A stretch of DNA of 64,000 nt from Dipteronia dyeriana (lineage: Eukaryota; Streptophyta; Magnoliopsida; Sapindales; Sapindaceae), in contig CM065300.1 of NCBI GenBank assembly GCA_032871835.1, forward strand, positions 110,419,088 through 110,483,087. Direction: 5' to 3'. How positions within the stretch are numbered: the first letter of the stretch is position 1; every line of letters begins with the position of its first letter. Position numbers and translations under genes: made by a program. This document shows, in pieces, positions 10,745 through 22,505 of this stretch. The notes under the pieces are model-generated. The model was not told the DNA's origin, made no database searches, and worked only from the letters and a program-made list of their open reading frames with translations.

Positions 10745-12273
10745 TTTTTATAAAGAAAAAATTCATTAAAGAAGAAACGATTACAAAGAACTCGAGATAT
10801 CACCTAAGACCGGACTGTCCACAGACGAAGGACAATCTTCCAACCACACAAACTCACCCCTTTGACCTAAAGCAAGTTTAGCAAGGCTATATGCAACATT
10901 ATTAGCTAACAGCCTGACATAGGAACAAAACTTATAGAAGAAAAATAGGAGTTATCCAAAATATTGGAGATATCATGATTAACTACTCCAAGCTCAGAAT
11001 TAGGAACAAACTTCAACTTAATCATATTAACCACCGCTAAAGCGTATGATTCCAAAGATGCTGGAACCAGTCCAGACTCCAAGGCCAATCGGAACCCTCA
11101 AAGAATTGTCATGGCTTCAGCAACTTAAGGCTCATAACATCCCATAATAATCCAACATAGGGAAACCATAACATGACCACTGTTGTACCGAATCACCACT
11201 CATAAGCTTGAGACCTTTTCTCAAGCATTCAAAGCCGCATCCGTATTAATTTTAAAAAAACCTTCAGGAACCACCTTCTAATAAATAGACACAGTTTTCC
11301 TCATCAAACAACCACCCTTTTTTATATTAGGACTTTAAAAATCCTTAAGAAAATTCACAGTCCATTCATAAATACCAGTATTAGGTGAAAGAACCAAAGA
11401 ATTAACCAACTGGTTCCTTCTGTACCAAACGCACCACCAAATAACACAAATAAGCTCGAAAATCCATTACATCCACTCTATCTCTACAAGATAACACAAA
11501 AACAAAGAAGGAGATATAGTCAAGAGATTTACCATTACAACTAATACAGGAGGCTGCACGAATGTTCCTCAGTGAAGAACAATGCCAAAGCGCATGAATA
11601 GAAGTTTCATTCTTTTGAAGACAAATAGGGCACCACGTCTCTTGCTTAATACCATGGGAAACTAAGTTAGTTCTTGTAGGAATACAATCATTATTGGCCT
11701 TCCAAATGAAGACCTTAACTTTAGTTGGCAATTTATGACTCTAGAAAAGCTTCCACCTTGAAACCGAAGAGTTCAAACCGGAAACACTAGGATTCGAGTC
11801 AGAATTCATAGCAAATTAGTACTCACTATGAACTAAATGGTTGCCGAATTTATTGAAATACCAAAAAAGACTATCCTCCAAACCGGAACTACTAAGAGAG
11901 AGCTCAAAATAACTTCTGCTTCCTATTAGGAGAAAGACTGATGCACCACAACCTCATTCCAATCCCCATTATTAAAACACAACATATCAACAATCGCCAA
12001 ATCTCCCAAAACCGGAGGAGATATAATCTTGAAAGTGGATAACCATGGAATCCTACGATCTTTGTAGATATAAATAGACCGACCATCACCAACTCTCCAC
12101 CTAGTACCTTTTTCTATAATTTCTCTTCCCCACACTAGGATCTTCCAAAGAAACGAACTAGATTTACAATTCTCAGCTTCAAACAAGTAAGTATCAGGAT
12201 ATTAGCAACTTTAAAAATCCGAATGACCAAGGTATTTGGATTTTGAAGAAGTTTTTCAGCATTGCTTGGCAAG
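10745..12273 (-). pseudogene. L1-type LINE, 3' half (RT tail, zinc-binding, RNase H)
   Basis: Minus-strand order from right to left. A degraded RT C-terminal part lies at ~12270-11900 (SSFLWKILVWGREIIEKGTR near 12155). The RT zinc-binding domain at 11731-11402 has KVKVFIWKANNDCIPTRTNL and the CPIC...HALWHC zinc ligands. A plant-type RNase H remnant at ~11250-10780 ends with LANNVAYSLAKLALGQRG and EFVWLEDCP. An A-rich tail appears as TTTTATTTTTTTAT at 10738-10751. Such ORF2 proteins reverse-transcribe LINE RNA at a nicked chromosomal target. Multiple stops are present. The 5' half (endonuclease, RT core) is gone, cut off at the LTR fragment starting at 12274. Confidence 0.82.
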
Positions 12274-15200
12274 TGAAAATTCCCCAGTCTTTATAGTGCA
12301 AATTGTTAGGATTATACTCGATAGCAAGAGTGTAATATTGTAATTAACAATAGTTTCATATGAATAAAGTGATTTCTAGTTTAACAAATCTTATAGCATT
12401 TATATTTTAATTATTGTAATTGTCAAAAGTAAATAATCATAAGGTCAAAAGACTATGAGAAAAGTAGAATTGTTCATACATCAAGATATGTATGAGGTAG
12501 ACACAATTCTTTAGTTAGTCTTGAATAATATTCACAACTTAAGATAGAAGGTTGGAGGCCTTTATCTTGTCAAAGTTGTAGATTCTTTTGCTAGCATTTG
12601 AGTGGGATCAAATGTGTTATGACGAGTCTAAAATCATCAAAGTGTGGTGTCTTTGGGAAAAAGAAGCTAGTGCACTGGGTGCATTAAATAGGATCAAAAT
12701 GAAATACTTTATCTAGAACCGTCAATAGATAAAAGTTTTCATTTGAAGACAATCGGAGAGTCTATCTCAATCCTGAGATAAATGATGTACTTATGGTTGC
12801 AAGTGTTATCATTTGAGCTATCAATGAGTACGATTATATAGCATAGTCTATTCTCGATAGTTTGGTGGTATTCATTTGTTAATCGATTAGAGGACTTCAT
12901 TTATAGCTATGGACATCGTGGCTCCATTTATTGAATGAGAGTAGAATACCATCATATGGATGTTTTGAGGTATTGGATATTAAATCTTAACGTCAAGTTT
13001 TCAATAGTGTCTATTGAAACATGGCCTCTAGACAAGTCAAAATATCCAAGTTCAAAATGTGGTCATATGAGTAAATATGGTAACTTGGAGAGCTACAGGT
13101 GGTCTATGAGCTCTTGGCGATTACTTGTATTCTTCACGAGGATACATTTTCTCCAATAAGGTTGTCTAGGGTACGAATGAGTAACATTAACTTATTCTAT
13201 CTTTATTTAAGAGTTCAATTTTAGTTCTTTAGTGGAATGAACTAAAATTAAATAGATTGGACCTAAGTGAATCATTTGTTGATTGTGATTAGGTTGTGTC
13301 TATTGGAGCTTAAATTTAGATAGCCTGCCAAGATCCCCAATCCACACGAACTTGCTTGGATCACTTGATATATTCTACCGGACCAATTTAGGGGTCCATC
13401 TAGAATTGTAATAAGGCATGTGAACTTGTTTCTTTTTGTAAGAATAAGTCTAGTTCACATGTGGACTTTTTATTAAGGTCCAATGGATTTAATAAAATGA
13501 GAAAAATAATATATAGCCTTTATACTAGGTATGGGCAGCAATGGCTTTGGATAATAGCTTTAATATATTATTTTTATTTTAATATTATTTAATTAAATAG
13601 AAATTAATTAATTTGTTGATTAATTAATTGTTTAATTAAAAGTCAAAATCTTTTCCTATTAGGAGATGGTCTCCTAAAACTATACTATTGTTGGTAGTAT
13701 AGTTAATGTTAAAGACTATATTTGATAAGTAGATAAAGAATGAAGTTATTTATCTAATCAAATTAGGAAGTCTTTAATATAGTTACAAACACATTATTGA
13801 GTAGGATTAAGAGTCTTGGTGTAGGAAAGAATTCCTTTTGGAAAAGGATTCTTGGTCACCAAGTAAAACTACTTAGTGGTAGAATTCTTATTTGAAAAGG
13901 ATTCATAACCACGAAGTTAATCTACCTAAGGATATGATTCTTGTCCATCAAGTAATCTTTCTTTGTGAAGATTAAACACTCCTAATCTACTTCAAACAAG
14001 GGAAATTCGGCCAACACAATATATAGTTAAAGGAGTAGTTAGTTTTCTTCTAAGATAAGGACTCTAACTACCAAATAAATCCACCTAAGGAAAGTATTCT
14101 TGCCAACCAAGTGAATCCTTCTTAGGAAAGGATTTATGAACCTATATATATGTGGATGATGAATTCGGCCAGCCCTAAGGCATTAGAGAGGAATTTCGGC
14201 CAAGGTATATTTTTCTTAGTGAAGAATTCGGCCATCATAGGATTTTGAGGGAGAAAAATCTGATTTTACTCTAGACAAAATTCCATCATCTCTAAACAAT
14301 AGTGTGTGAATTCGGCCAAGTAGAGAAAAAAGGGGAACGTTTTTGTTTTCGATAGTACACTATTATCCTTTACATCAAAAGGGTTTTGTGTGCAACATCG
14401 AATCAAGGTTCACGTGAGTTTCAATCAAATTGATTGATAATTCACAAGTGACCGGACGTTCTTGGATTTTTTCTCTTGGCGGATATTTGTAACTAACAAA
14501 AAAAAATATATTTGCTTTGTCTCCATCCTCAGGAATACAATTTTAAAAAAAAGGGAGCCCACACTCCTAGGTGATTCACGTTAGTGATTGGATTGGAAGA
14601 TCTTACAGAATCAATTCAGCGCTTGTTCAATCGTCACGCGAAAAATGTACGATACTTTCATATACATCAATTAATCTAGGGTTAAGGTTCTCGTTGCATA
14701 AAAGGAATTTTTTTTTATTTATACGCAAACCCTAATTTTGTTTTTATCATGCTTCCGCTGCGTTTCCAAAACCGTTTTTTCCCTACACAAATATACCTAG
14801 GGGTGAATAGGCATATGCTCAAAATTTTAGACTTTATTCAAAAATTAAGCAATTTTTAAAAAGTCACTTAGAATTTCTTACAAAATGATCACTTCAGCAA
14901 TACAACAAAAAAGACTATATAGTAAGTTTTAAAGTGATACAAATACAAGTAAGTAAAGAAATTAAAATTGTTAAGATTAATACACAAGATATTTATGTGG
15001 TAAACCTCGAAAAAGGAAAAACCCATGGGTTGATACCACAACCATTGGCAAAACGTAATCCACTATGTCGAATAAGAGTTACACACTCACAAGCAATCAA
15101 CACATGATATGCTCTCCTAGCTATTACCCTTACTCTACCCTCGGGCCTAGTGAATCACTTTGACTACTTCCTAACCAAGATGTGACAAACACACCTCTAG

Positions 15201-16480
15201 GAAGCAACTTCCTATCCAAGGAACTCTTGCCTCTAGAATGATTTCTTGTTTGTCTATCCGGATTCTCCTAATCCTAGACAAGTCTCCTTGCTTAGCTATC
15301 CGAGTCCTTCCGACTCTAGCTAAGACTTCTTGCTCAAGTTAAAGCTTCACTCACTCTAACAAGAGACTTTAACCTTTAACAAGGCAATGATCTAAGTGAA
15401 GTGCACACATGCATTCATGATGCAATCACAAGCAAATAGAGAATGTTGAACAAACAAAACTCTATGAATATGCAACAAGATAACTAGACAAGTCTATCAA
15501 AGATCAATTATAAATATATCAGAAATCTAAGCATGTTAACAACTAAGAACTAGATAAAAGTAATGGAATTATCAATCAAACATGAACTAGTTCTTAGAAT
15601 ATGAAACTAAACCTTGAAATCAACAATTAATCACAAGGATACAATAAGATTTCTATAATCAAGTTCATATTAGTCAAGTTCAACTAAGATATATTCAATT
15701 GAACAATACACAAGCTAAACTCGAAAATCAATCAAACAAACCACAAAATGAAATCAAAATCATCCTAGCCATTCTTCTTAATCAAATAAGAACATTCATG
15801 AAGAAGAACATAGAAGAAAACTAAGAAGAACATGATTTACCACAAAATGATGAATTTTACACAGCGAAAAAATAAGACATCCTTTGGCTCTGAAATTGCT
15901 TGGAGTTTTTAGATCTCCTCAAGGCACTCTATTTCAGTTTTTTGAATCGACTAAATTAGAGATATCATTAAAAAAAAACAAAAGTTCGAAGAAAATTTTC
16001 TGCACCTGTGTTCTTCAATTTTCAACTTCTTCAACTAGTTCAACTTGTGAGGGAAATCAAATTAAAAAGAAGGGAAGCCTACATCCTTCCCCGAGATGGC
16101 ACTTGGCCATCTCAGGAAGTGGTATCTCAGGGGCAGAAGGATGGCCATCCCGAGATGGCCACACGCTATCTCGGGAAGGTATGGCTTGTTGGCCATTGGC
16201 CATCGCCACTTCCCTTCTCACTCCCTTTATGTTCTTTGACTGTTCTCTGACCTCTAAAATCCGAATTTGAATCCGCTTGAGACTTACAAACTAGGACTTT
16301 CTCACGAACATGGACGACTATAAAACTTAGACCATAAATTTTGAATTCAACTCGATACACGAAGACGAAGACAATACAAATAAAATGATCAGAAAGTTTC
16401 GTAACTCTTGACTCGGAACTTAAAATCAAATATATGAGTAACCGAAATGACTAGAACTCAATAAGGAACTCAATGAGTTG
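12274..16480 (-). repeat. LTR fragment of SIRE-type copia family B, split by a solo LTR
   Basis: Two collinear pieces, 12274-12303 and 14788-16480, match the reverse complement of the element B LTR (44123-46310). The LTR end is at 12274 (TGAAAATTCCCC...CTTTATAGTG) and continues after the insertion with ATATACCTAGGGGTGAATAGG. Homology runs to the GAGTAACCGAAATGACTAGAACTCAA segment near 16435-16465, so about 500 bp of the LTR start is missing. The CCGAGATGGC palindrome block is at 16090-16180. Frames at 15884-16270, 16008-16250 and 16166-16429 cross this block and are not genes. Confidence 0.85.
12304..14787 (+). mobile_element. Solo LTR, copia family A
   Basis: Complete LTR with TGTTAGGATTATACTC at the start and CCGTTTTTTCCCTACA at the end, 2484 bp. 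It matches both LTRs of element A (34224-36708 and 41433-43861) throughout. The exact TSD is CAAAT at 12299-12303 and 14788-14792. No internal region is present, so this is a product of LTR-LTR recombination. It sits inside the family B LTR fragment and is younger than it. Confidence 0.93.
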
Positions 16481-16559
16481 CTTGGTAGTACTTTGCCTCT
16501 TTGTCCAGCAAATTGGTACCGAAAGCTTATCGGTTTCAATTTATCAATATGACATCGAA
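16481..16559. other. Junction between LTR fragment and MULE remnant
   Basis: Short stretch with no recognisable feature. It marks the truncation of the family B LTR. Confidence 0.4.
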
Positions 16560-16830
16560 GGTTGTTCATCCGCCTGCTTGAAGTTTGCAACCTAGAAGGC
16601 TAAAAAAGAAGAGAATTTCATCTGCGGGGAAATATAAAAGGGAGAGACGATTTAAAAAAAAAAAACCCGGCCACAATCGGCAAAATTGTTAGAATCCTTA
16701 ACCTTGCCAATAAAGGACTTCACCATCTATAACATCTGCACCATCCACTCAATCGATCGACCGCGTAGATGGTGTAAGTACAGAAAATGTGGAGAAGAAG
16801 GCCACAATTCAGTAAAATACCAATTATGTT
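16560..16830 (+). pseudogene. MULE transposase C-terminus remnant
   Basis: Near 16566-16690 one frame reads HPPAC..., then RRLKKKRISSAGKYKRERR and KKPGHNRQNC. This is the proline/basic linker and half of a CCHC zinc knuckle typical of plant MuDR-family transposase C-termini. A second frame near 16766-16815 gives RPRRWCKYRKCGEEGHNS, another zinc knuckle. The last knuckle residue is altered, and stops separate the pieces. The catalytic DDE region and SWIM finger are absent upstream, where family B LTR sequence lies. Confidence 0.65.
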
Positions 16831-16924
16831 TTCATTCTTATATGTATTGGTATTTTTGTGTGGAAGAAAATGTATCGATATTGTTATTTTAAGTTGAAAG
16901 ACTTTATTTGAAGATCCAATCCCG

Positions 16925-17935
16925 TAAAGTTACATGCTAGTTGGTTATTAAGTTGCATACCAATTGGTTATTAAGTTACATGTTAGGTTATTACTAAATT
17001 ACATGTCAGTTCACAATGTATTCTAAGTTTAAAGACTATATTTTGAAATTACAATTCCAATAAAGTTACATGCCATTTGATTATTAAGTTACATGTCAGT
17101 TGATAATTAAGTTAAATGTCAGTTCATATTTTTATTCTAAGTTTACCATTTTTTGAAAATACAATTCCAGTAAAGTTACACGCCAGTTGGTTTTTAAATT
17201 ACATGCTAGTTGGTTATTAAGTTGCATGCTATTTCATAATGCTATTTTAAGTTTAAAAATTATATTTCGAAAATACAATTCTAGAAAAGTAACATAGCAA
17301 TTGATTAATAATATTCACGACAGTTGATTTTTAAGTTACATGCGAAAATAGACAACTCCATAAAATTAAAAAACGTTGTTAATACAATTCTAGTAAACTT
17401 CAAAATACAATTCCAATAAACTTTATGAAGTAAAATGAAAAAGAATGTTAATACATTGACATTGATCAATCTACTGGTACAACGTTTATAAAAATTTCTA
17501 GTGTCATATTCTCCTTAAACCTAGGGACGTTTTTGGTTTCCCACTGTCAAAAACAACAATGAGGACACATCAAACAGTTCACGTATTGACAAGTGAAAAC
17601 TATCAGTGTCTAGTTGTGCCTAACTTCTTTGGAGTCAATATCCGGAAGGTCATTCAAATTGCGATATACGTTGGTGGTGGCTTTTTTGATCTAATGATTC
17701 CTCGGTTTTACCTAAAAATCCTCATAATTTATATTGTCCATATATAAAATCACAAAAAATAAATAAAATGCATTACTATCAAAGTTACATGTTTGTACAA
17801 AGAAAGTTAAATGACAGTGAAAGTGAAGTTACATGCCGCTACAAAGCAAGTTATATGACAGTTAAGTTACATGCCAGTACAAAGCAAGTTACAAAGTTAC
17901 ATGTTAATCAAAACAAAGTTACATGTCAACAAAAA
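16925..17935 (+). repeat. GTTACATGCCAGTT-type repeat cluster (sense)
   Basis: About a dozen copies of GTTACATG(C/T)(C/T)AGTTGGTTATTAA or close variants occur at 16930-17350, embedded in a degenerate ~120-135 bp higher unit that includes AATACAATTCCAGTAAA. A second cluster lies at 17780-17935. The stretch 17450-17720 between them lacks the motif and has only an unrecognised 62-codon frame. Confidence 0.8.
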
Positions 17936-18627
17936 AATAAATAAGTCCAACCAGATAAAAAAAGATTACATAAAAAAGGTAACAGATCCTTACACTTAAC
18001 AAAGAACAACCATTTACTATCTAAACAATATAACCCACATATACTTCTAGGAATTAGAATGTTTCAAAGTAAGCTTGGTAACTACAAATCAACCTTAAAA
18101 TTAAAAAAATCAATAATCTTTCTGTCTACTAAAAAGTAAAAAGGATCCACAAATTTCTCGAATCCTAAAACAACAATCAATAAAATTTAGGTAATTGAGG
18201 ATCGGTTAGTCCGTTAAAATATGAAAATTATTGATGAAATTTTTAGAATTTCAAGATTTCATCAGGTTTATAGCAAGATCACAATGTAAGAACAACTAAA
18301 TCCATATATAAGAACCATTTATTTCTGTACACCTACAACCAATTGTATAACACAAACTATATACCATTTTACAAGATTTTTTATCATAACCTCATCCTAT
18401 TCTCACCTATGTTGCATGGACACAGACATGACGACACGGGGACACGATAAATCTCTAAAAACTAGGACATAGACATAACAGAACTCGCTAATTAAAATAA
18501 TATATTTTTATATTTAAAACAAAAAAAATAGTAATAATATATATATATATATATATATAGTCCTTTTCCAATCAGTGAGTATTGATGGAATTATATAAGA
18601 ACATTGAATTATATATATATATATATG
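17936..18627. other. No gene seen; GGACACG-rich word cluster and TA repeats
   Basis: AT-rich. At 18418-18475 there is a run of GGACACAGACATGACGACAC-like words, resembling in inverted orientation the 23085-23250 stretch. TA microsatellites lie at 18540-18560 and 18611-18626. Confidence 0.5.
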
Positions 18628-18990
18628 TGAATTCATAAGTAGCCAAAAAATTTATCGATTTATTATTTTTAGCCACCAATTTATTTTTTATTGTTTTCAT
18701 CACTTTTAACCACTTTTGGACAAAAATGCCCTTAAATTTGAAATTTGGAAAAAAGACAAACATTCATTCATTTTTTTTTGTTAGGGTTACGAAAGAAAGA
18801 GAGAGAAAGGATGAGAAAAATAGAAAAAAAATATCCAGTTCGTCGCACATCTCGTTGTTGCCGTCGCTTTCGCCAAATCTATCGCTCTAGGTCATCGACA
18901 TCGTCTTCAGCTATCGTCCGTCGATGCTGCTGCCCTCATTCATCGAAGCCACTACTCTTGGGCATCAACTCCGTCACGGTTGTTGTTGCC
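18628..18990 (+). repeat. Left terminal inverted repeat of the 18628-24011 element
   Basis: Matches the reverse complement of 23630-24011 with substitutions and small gaps. The 121-codon frame at 18745-19110 runs through it and is low-complexity (Arg/Ser/Cys-rich), so it is unlikely to be a gene. A nearby repeat of CTAGACTTCTTCAAATCGAT occurs twice (19051 and 19186). Confidence 0.65.
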
Positions 18991-19760
18991 CTCGCTCATC
19001 GGTTGTGTGTGTCTTCTCTCCAGATCTTTCTCACTTTCAACTCTCTCTCCCTCGCTAGACTTCTTCAAATCGATTTAGGGTTTCTTTTTTATATGACCAG
19101 ATTTCTTTAAATCGCAAACCCAAATCCCTCGGATCAAGTAATTCTAACCACTCTCAATTGTGTATCAGTTTTAGTTTCTCTCCTTCGCCAGACTTCTTCA
19201 AAACGATTTAAGGTTTTTTTTATTGTAATTTTTGGTATAAAAAATTGGGGGTTTTTGTTTTTAATTATTTGCTCGTATGGATCCTAAATTTATTTTTTGT
19301 TTAGAGAATTTTGAGGTTGATAAATTTGGTGATATAAAGATGATGTGTTGCAATGCTGTGTTGGATTTGATTCGATTTCTATTTGGGCGTATTTGAATTG
19401 CTCTAACTGTTGTTGTTGTTCTTGTGTTGTGAATTTATTTGGTGATAGCTAATTGTGAAATATGTTTTTTTATTGTAACATGTAACTATAAGTTAATTAT
19501 CTGGGAGGAGTTTTAATCCCGTTTTTATTGTTTTCTTGGTCCGTGGTGCTGTGTTCCTGTCTGGTTTCTTGGCATTTGGATTTCTAGTGTGGTTGGGGTT
19601 TCAACTATTTGTTTTGTTGTTTAGTTTTTTTGTTGTTGTAATAGGTTGTTATGTTCTGTTTTGGTGTTGGCTTCATCTGCCCAGCCTTTTAGTGTCGTGG
19701 CTTGTGTTCTATGTTCATTTTCTATGCATGTAATGGCTTTTTCAATAAACAACTATTCAA

Positions 19761-19802
<42 letters not shown>

Positions 19803-20226
19803 TTAAGTTAAACTGTGAAAGGGGTTCTTCATAATGGAAATCATTTCATTTTTTTCCCAGTCTTAATAAGCTTCAAAATAGTTTTTTTTTACAGGATTAT
19901 ATGGTTTGGCTTAGTTGAGAATGAAGAGATTGTTTTGAGATTGTTTTGAGATTCTTGGTTACTACTTGGCTTCTTTGGCACAACAAGAATCGTATCTTGT
20001 ATGGTGGAGTGGTTAAAGAGCTAGGAGATTGATGAAGTATGGCTGGTGAACTCATTGCAGATTTCAAAAATGGTGGACAAGTGGTTGGTTTACACTGAGG
20101 ACAAGTCTCAAATGAGTTGAATTTGATGTGTTAGGAGTGGTGGATTTTTGTAATGAGGCCAACTTCTCTTGTACAAAGTCACATGCTTGCAATAAACAAT
20201 AAAATGCTTTTAGTTCAGTTATTGGA
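18991..20226. other. No gene seen; AT-rich interior
   Basis: About 1.2 kb of T-rich DNA with a TA microsatellite (19764-19798). The 65-codon frame at 19536-19733 is hydrophobic because of base composition. No domain is recognised. Confidence 0.45.
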
Positions 20227-20945
20227 ATAACTTCATTTTTAACTAGCATGTAACTTTAGTATCAATTGGCATGTAACTTCTGGCATGTAACATTACTGAA
20301 ATTGTGTATGAAAACACTTTTCATAATGAGTTGATTAAATATGCTGGCATGTAACTTCATTTTTAACTAGCATGTAACTTAATTTTTAACTAGCATGAAC
20401 TTCAGTATCAACTGACATGTAACTTCTAGCATGTAACATTACTGGAATTGTGTATGAAAACACTCTTCATAATGAGTTGATTAAATATGCTGGCATGTAA
20501 CTTCATTTTTAACTAGCATGTAACTTCAATATCAACTGGCATGTAACTTCTAGCATGTAACACTACTGGAATTGCGTATGAAAACACTCTTCATAATGAG
20601 TTGATTAAATATGCTGGCATGTATCTTCATTTTTAACTAGCATGTAACTTCAATATCAACTGACATGTAACTTCTGGCATGTAATATTACTGGAATTGTG
20701 TATGAAAACACTCTTTATAATGAGCTGATTAATGATGTTGGCATGTAACTTCATTTTTAACTAACATGTAACTTCAGTATCAATTGACATGTAACTTCTA
20801 ACATGTAATATTACTGGAATTGTGTATCAAAACACTCTTCATAATGAGTTGATTAAATATGATGGCATGTAACTTCATTATAAACTAGCATGTAACTTCA
20901 GTATCAACTGACATGTAACTTCTTGCATGTAACATTACTGGAATT
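20227..20945 (-). repeat. Tandem array, ~120-147 bp units with CATGTAACTTC
   Basis: Five to six units. Each holds about four CATGTAAC motifs in GGCATGTAACTTCATTTTTAA / AGCATGTAACTTCA / GACATGTAACTTCT contexts, and a marker GGAATTGTGTATGAAAACAC that recurs near 20301, 20448, 20570, 20693 and 20818. The motif is the reverse complement of the 16925-17935 motif. Confidence 0.9.
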
Positions 20946-21009
20946 CAATTCTCATATCATTTCAAAAAGACATTGGTAATACAAAAAATAATTAAAATGT
21001 CATCGCTAA

Positions 21010-21475
21010 TACATAAGTTGTACCACCGTACATATGAAAATTAAAATATAATTTCTTATACGGTAAAACCTATGTTGTACCACTAACTTCCAGTGCCAAT
21101 GAACACTTCTGTGAATTATGGCCTTCTTCTCCACATTTCCTGCACCTGTAAGGTCTACGTGGTCACTAATTTGTTGCGAATGTTGCTGATGGGCATGGTT
21201 AAGGAGCTTGACAAGGCTAATCATTCTTACATGACACGTTATTGTCATTCTCAAATCTCGAACGAGCAATACCACTATTTGTGAAGGCCAATGAGCATAA
21301 TTGTAAGTTGTACCTAGCAACATCAACTTTGGCAACATCTTGTACCAACTTCACCAAGGCATCATAACTCAAACCTCAATGAACATTAACCCATTTTATC
21401 ATACCACCCTCATAACAATTGCCCACCCAACTTTCACCGTGATAGATGACCAATTTCATTGCACTCATATTCCTA
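21010..21475 (-). pseudogene. MULE transposase remnant: N-terminal domain joined to zinc knuckle
   Basis: From 21461 leftward one frame reads MSAMKLVIYHGESWVGNC, then GLSYDALVKLVQDVAKVDV and SRFENDNNVSCKND. This resembles the N-terminal domain of plant MuDR/MULE transposases. Directly after it another frame gives RPYRCRKCGEEGHNSQKC (21155-21102), the C-terminal CCHC knuckle. The whole catalytic core and SWIM zinc finger between them are missing, and at least one stop (in the VNVH*GLSY segment) and frameshifts occur. The gene would have run right to left. The related knuckle at 16766-16815 has the opposite orientation. Confidence 0.65.
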
Positions 21476-21479
21476 CATG

Positions 21480-21870
21480 TAAAGTAATTAACATTTAAAA
21501 TATTTGACATGTAACTTTAAAAGGAACTGACATGTAACAAAATAGGAGTTGGATAACATGTAACTTCAAAAATAGTCTGGCATGTAACTTCAAAAATAAA
21601 CTAGCATGTAACTTCGAAAATAACCTAACATGTAACTTCGAAAATAAACTAGCATGTAACTTGGGTATAAAAATTACCTACCATGTAACTTTGAAAATAA
21701 CATGCATGTAACTTTAAAAAATGTTGGCATGTAACTTTACAATAGTTGGGTTTCACTCTAAATCCAAATTACTGACAGACATGTAACTTTGCAATAAATT
21801 GACATGTAACATCAAATTGACCTGGCATGTAACATTAAAATAGCTTGGCATGTAACCTGGGAACAAAAAA
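21480..21870 (-). repeat. CATGTAAC motif cluster upstream of the MULE remnant
   Basis: About fourteen CATGTAAC copies in 390 bp, mostly (G/A)(G/A)CATGTAACTT with 20-30 bp spacing. On the remnant's own strand they are GTTACATG and lie 5' of its N-terminus. Confidence 0.9.
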
Positions 21871-22139
21871 TTACAGAACATGGAGTTCACTCAAAATCGA
21901 AACCAATCTATTTTTCTTCAAATCAAACTTAACGATTCTTATAAAAAACAAGTGGGAAAAGGTTACATACCTTTAAAAACAGTTGGGTTTCGGATATGGA
22001 TATTCCTTTCAAGATTGTTGTGACCTAAATTAGTTGACAGAGATGAAATGTTAAGCTGAAATACAGAGACGAAGAGTCGAAATAATGAGACAAAGACCCA
22101 AAGTACAGAGACGAAATGCTGAGATGAAGACCTAAATCA

Positions 22140-22268
22140 GTTTAGAGAGAGAGAGATACCCAAATCGGTGTAGAGAAAGAGATGAAGACCAAATCGGTAT
22201 AGAGAGAGAGATGAAGACCAAATCGGTGTAGAGAGAGAGATAAAGATGACCTAATCTAGAGAGAGATT
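22140..22268. repeat. GAGA minisatellite
   Basis: Four units of about 30-40 bp combining AGAGAGAGAGAT with GAAGACCAAATCGGTGTAG. In the opposite sense this is CT-rich, as in a plant 5' leader. Confidence 0.85.
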
Positions 22269-22309
22269 AATCGGTGTCCAGAGAGAAAGAGAGATGGAAA
22301 TTTGATTTT

Positions 22310-22490
22310 CAAACAAAAATGGAGGTTGAAGACACTGATAAGCCAAATTTTTGGGTCAAGTAAAACAAAAGTGAGGGTATATTTGTCACTTCAAGGTTAA
22401 ATATGCAAGTTATAACAAAAAAAATAAACTTTTGGCTAAAAACAATAACTCAATAAATTTTTGGGTTATTTCTTGTAATTTCCTCTATAT
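22310..22490 (-). repeat. Second, inner MULE-type terminal repeat
   Basis: On the minus strand it reads AACCCAAAAATTTATTGAG, then TTATTGTTTTTAGCC and AGTTTATTTTTTTTGTTA. This resembles, but is clearly different from, the outer inverted repeats. It suggests that a second related element ends here. Confidence 0.45.
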
Positions 22491-22505
22491 ATATAAACTG
22501 ACAAG

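Noticed and set aside
15884..16429. Overlapping open frames of 80-128 codons that might be a small host gene
   Set aside because: They lie inside a family B LTR fragment across its GC-rich palindrome block, and similar frames recur at the same place in the other B/E LTRs.
18745..19110. 121-codon Arg/Cys/Ser-rich frame
   Set aside because: It runs through a TIR and a low-complexity CGTCG stretch; the inverted copy at 23630-24011 does not keep the frame.
20227..20945. Regularly spaced repeats considered as a CRISPR array or centromeric satellite
   Set aside because: Units are degenerate, lack unique spacers, are AT-rich and sit inside a MULE block. The array of five to six units is too short for a centromeric satellite claim.
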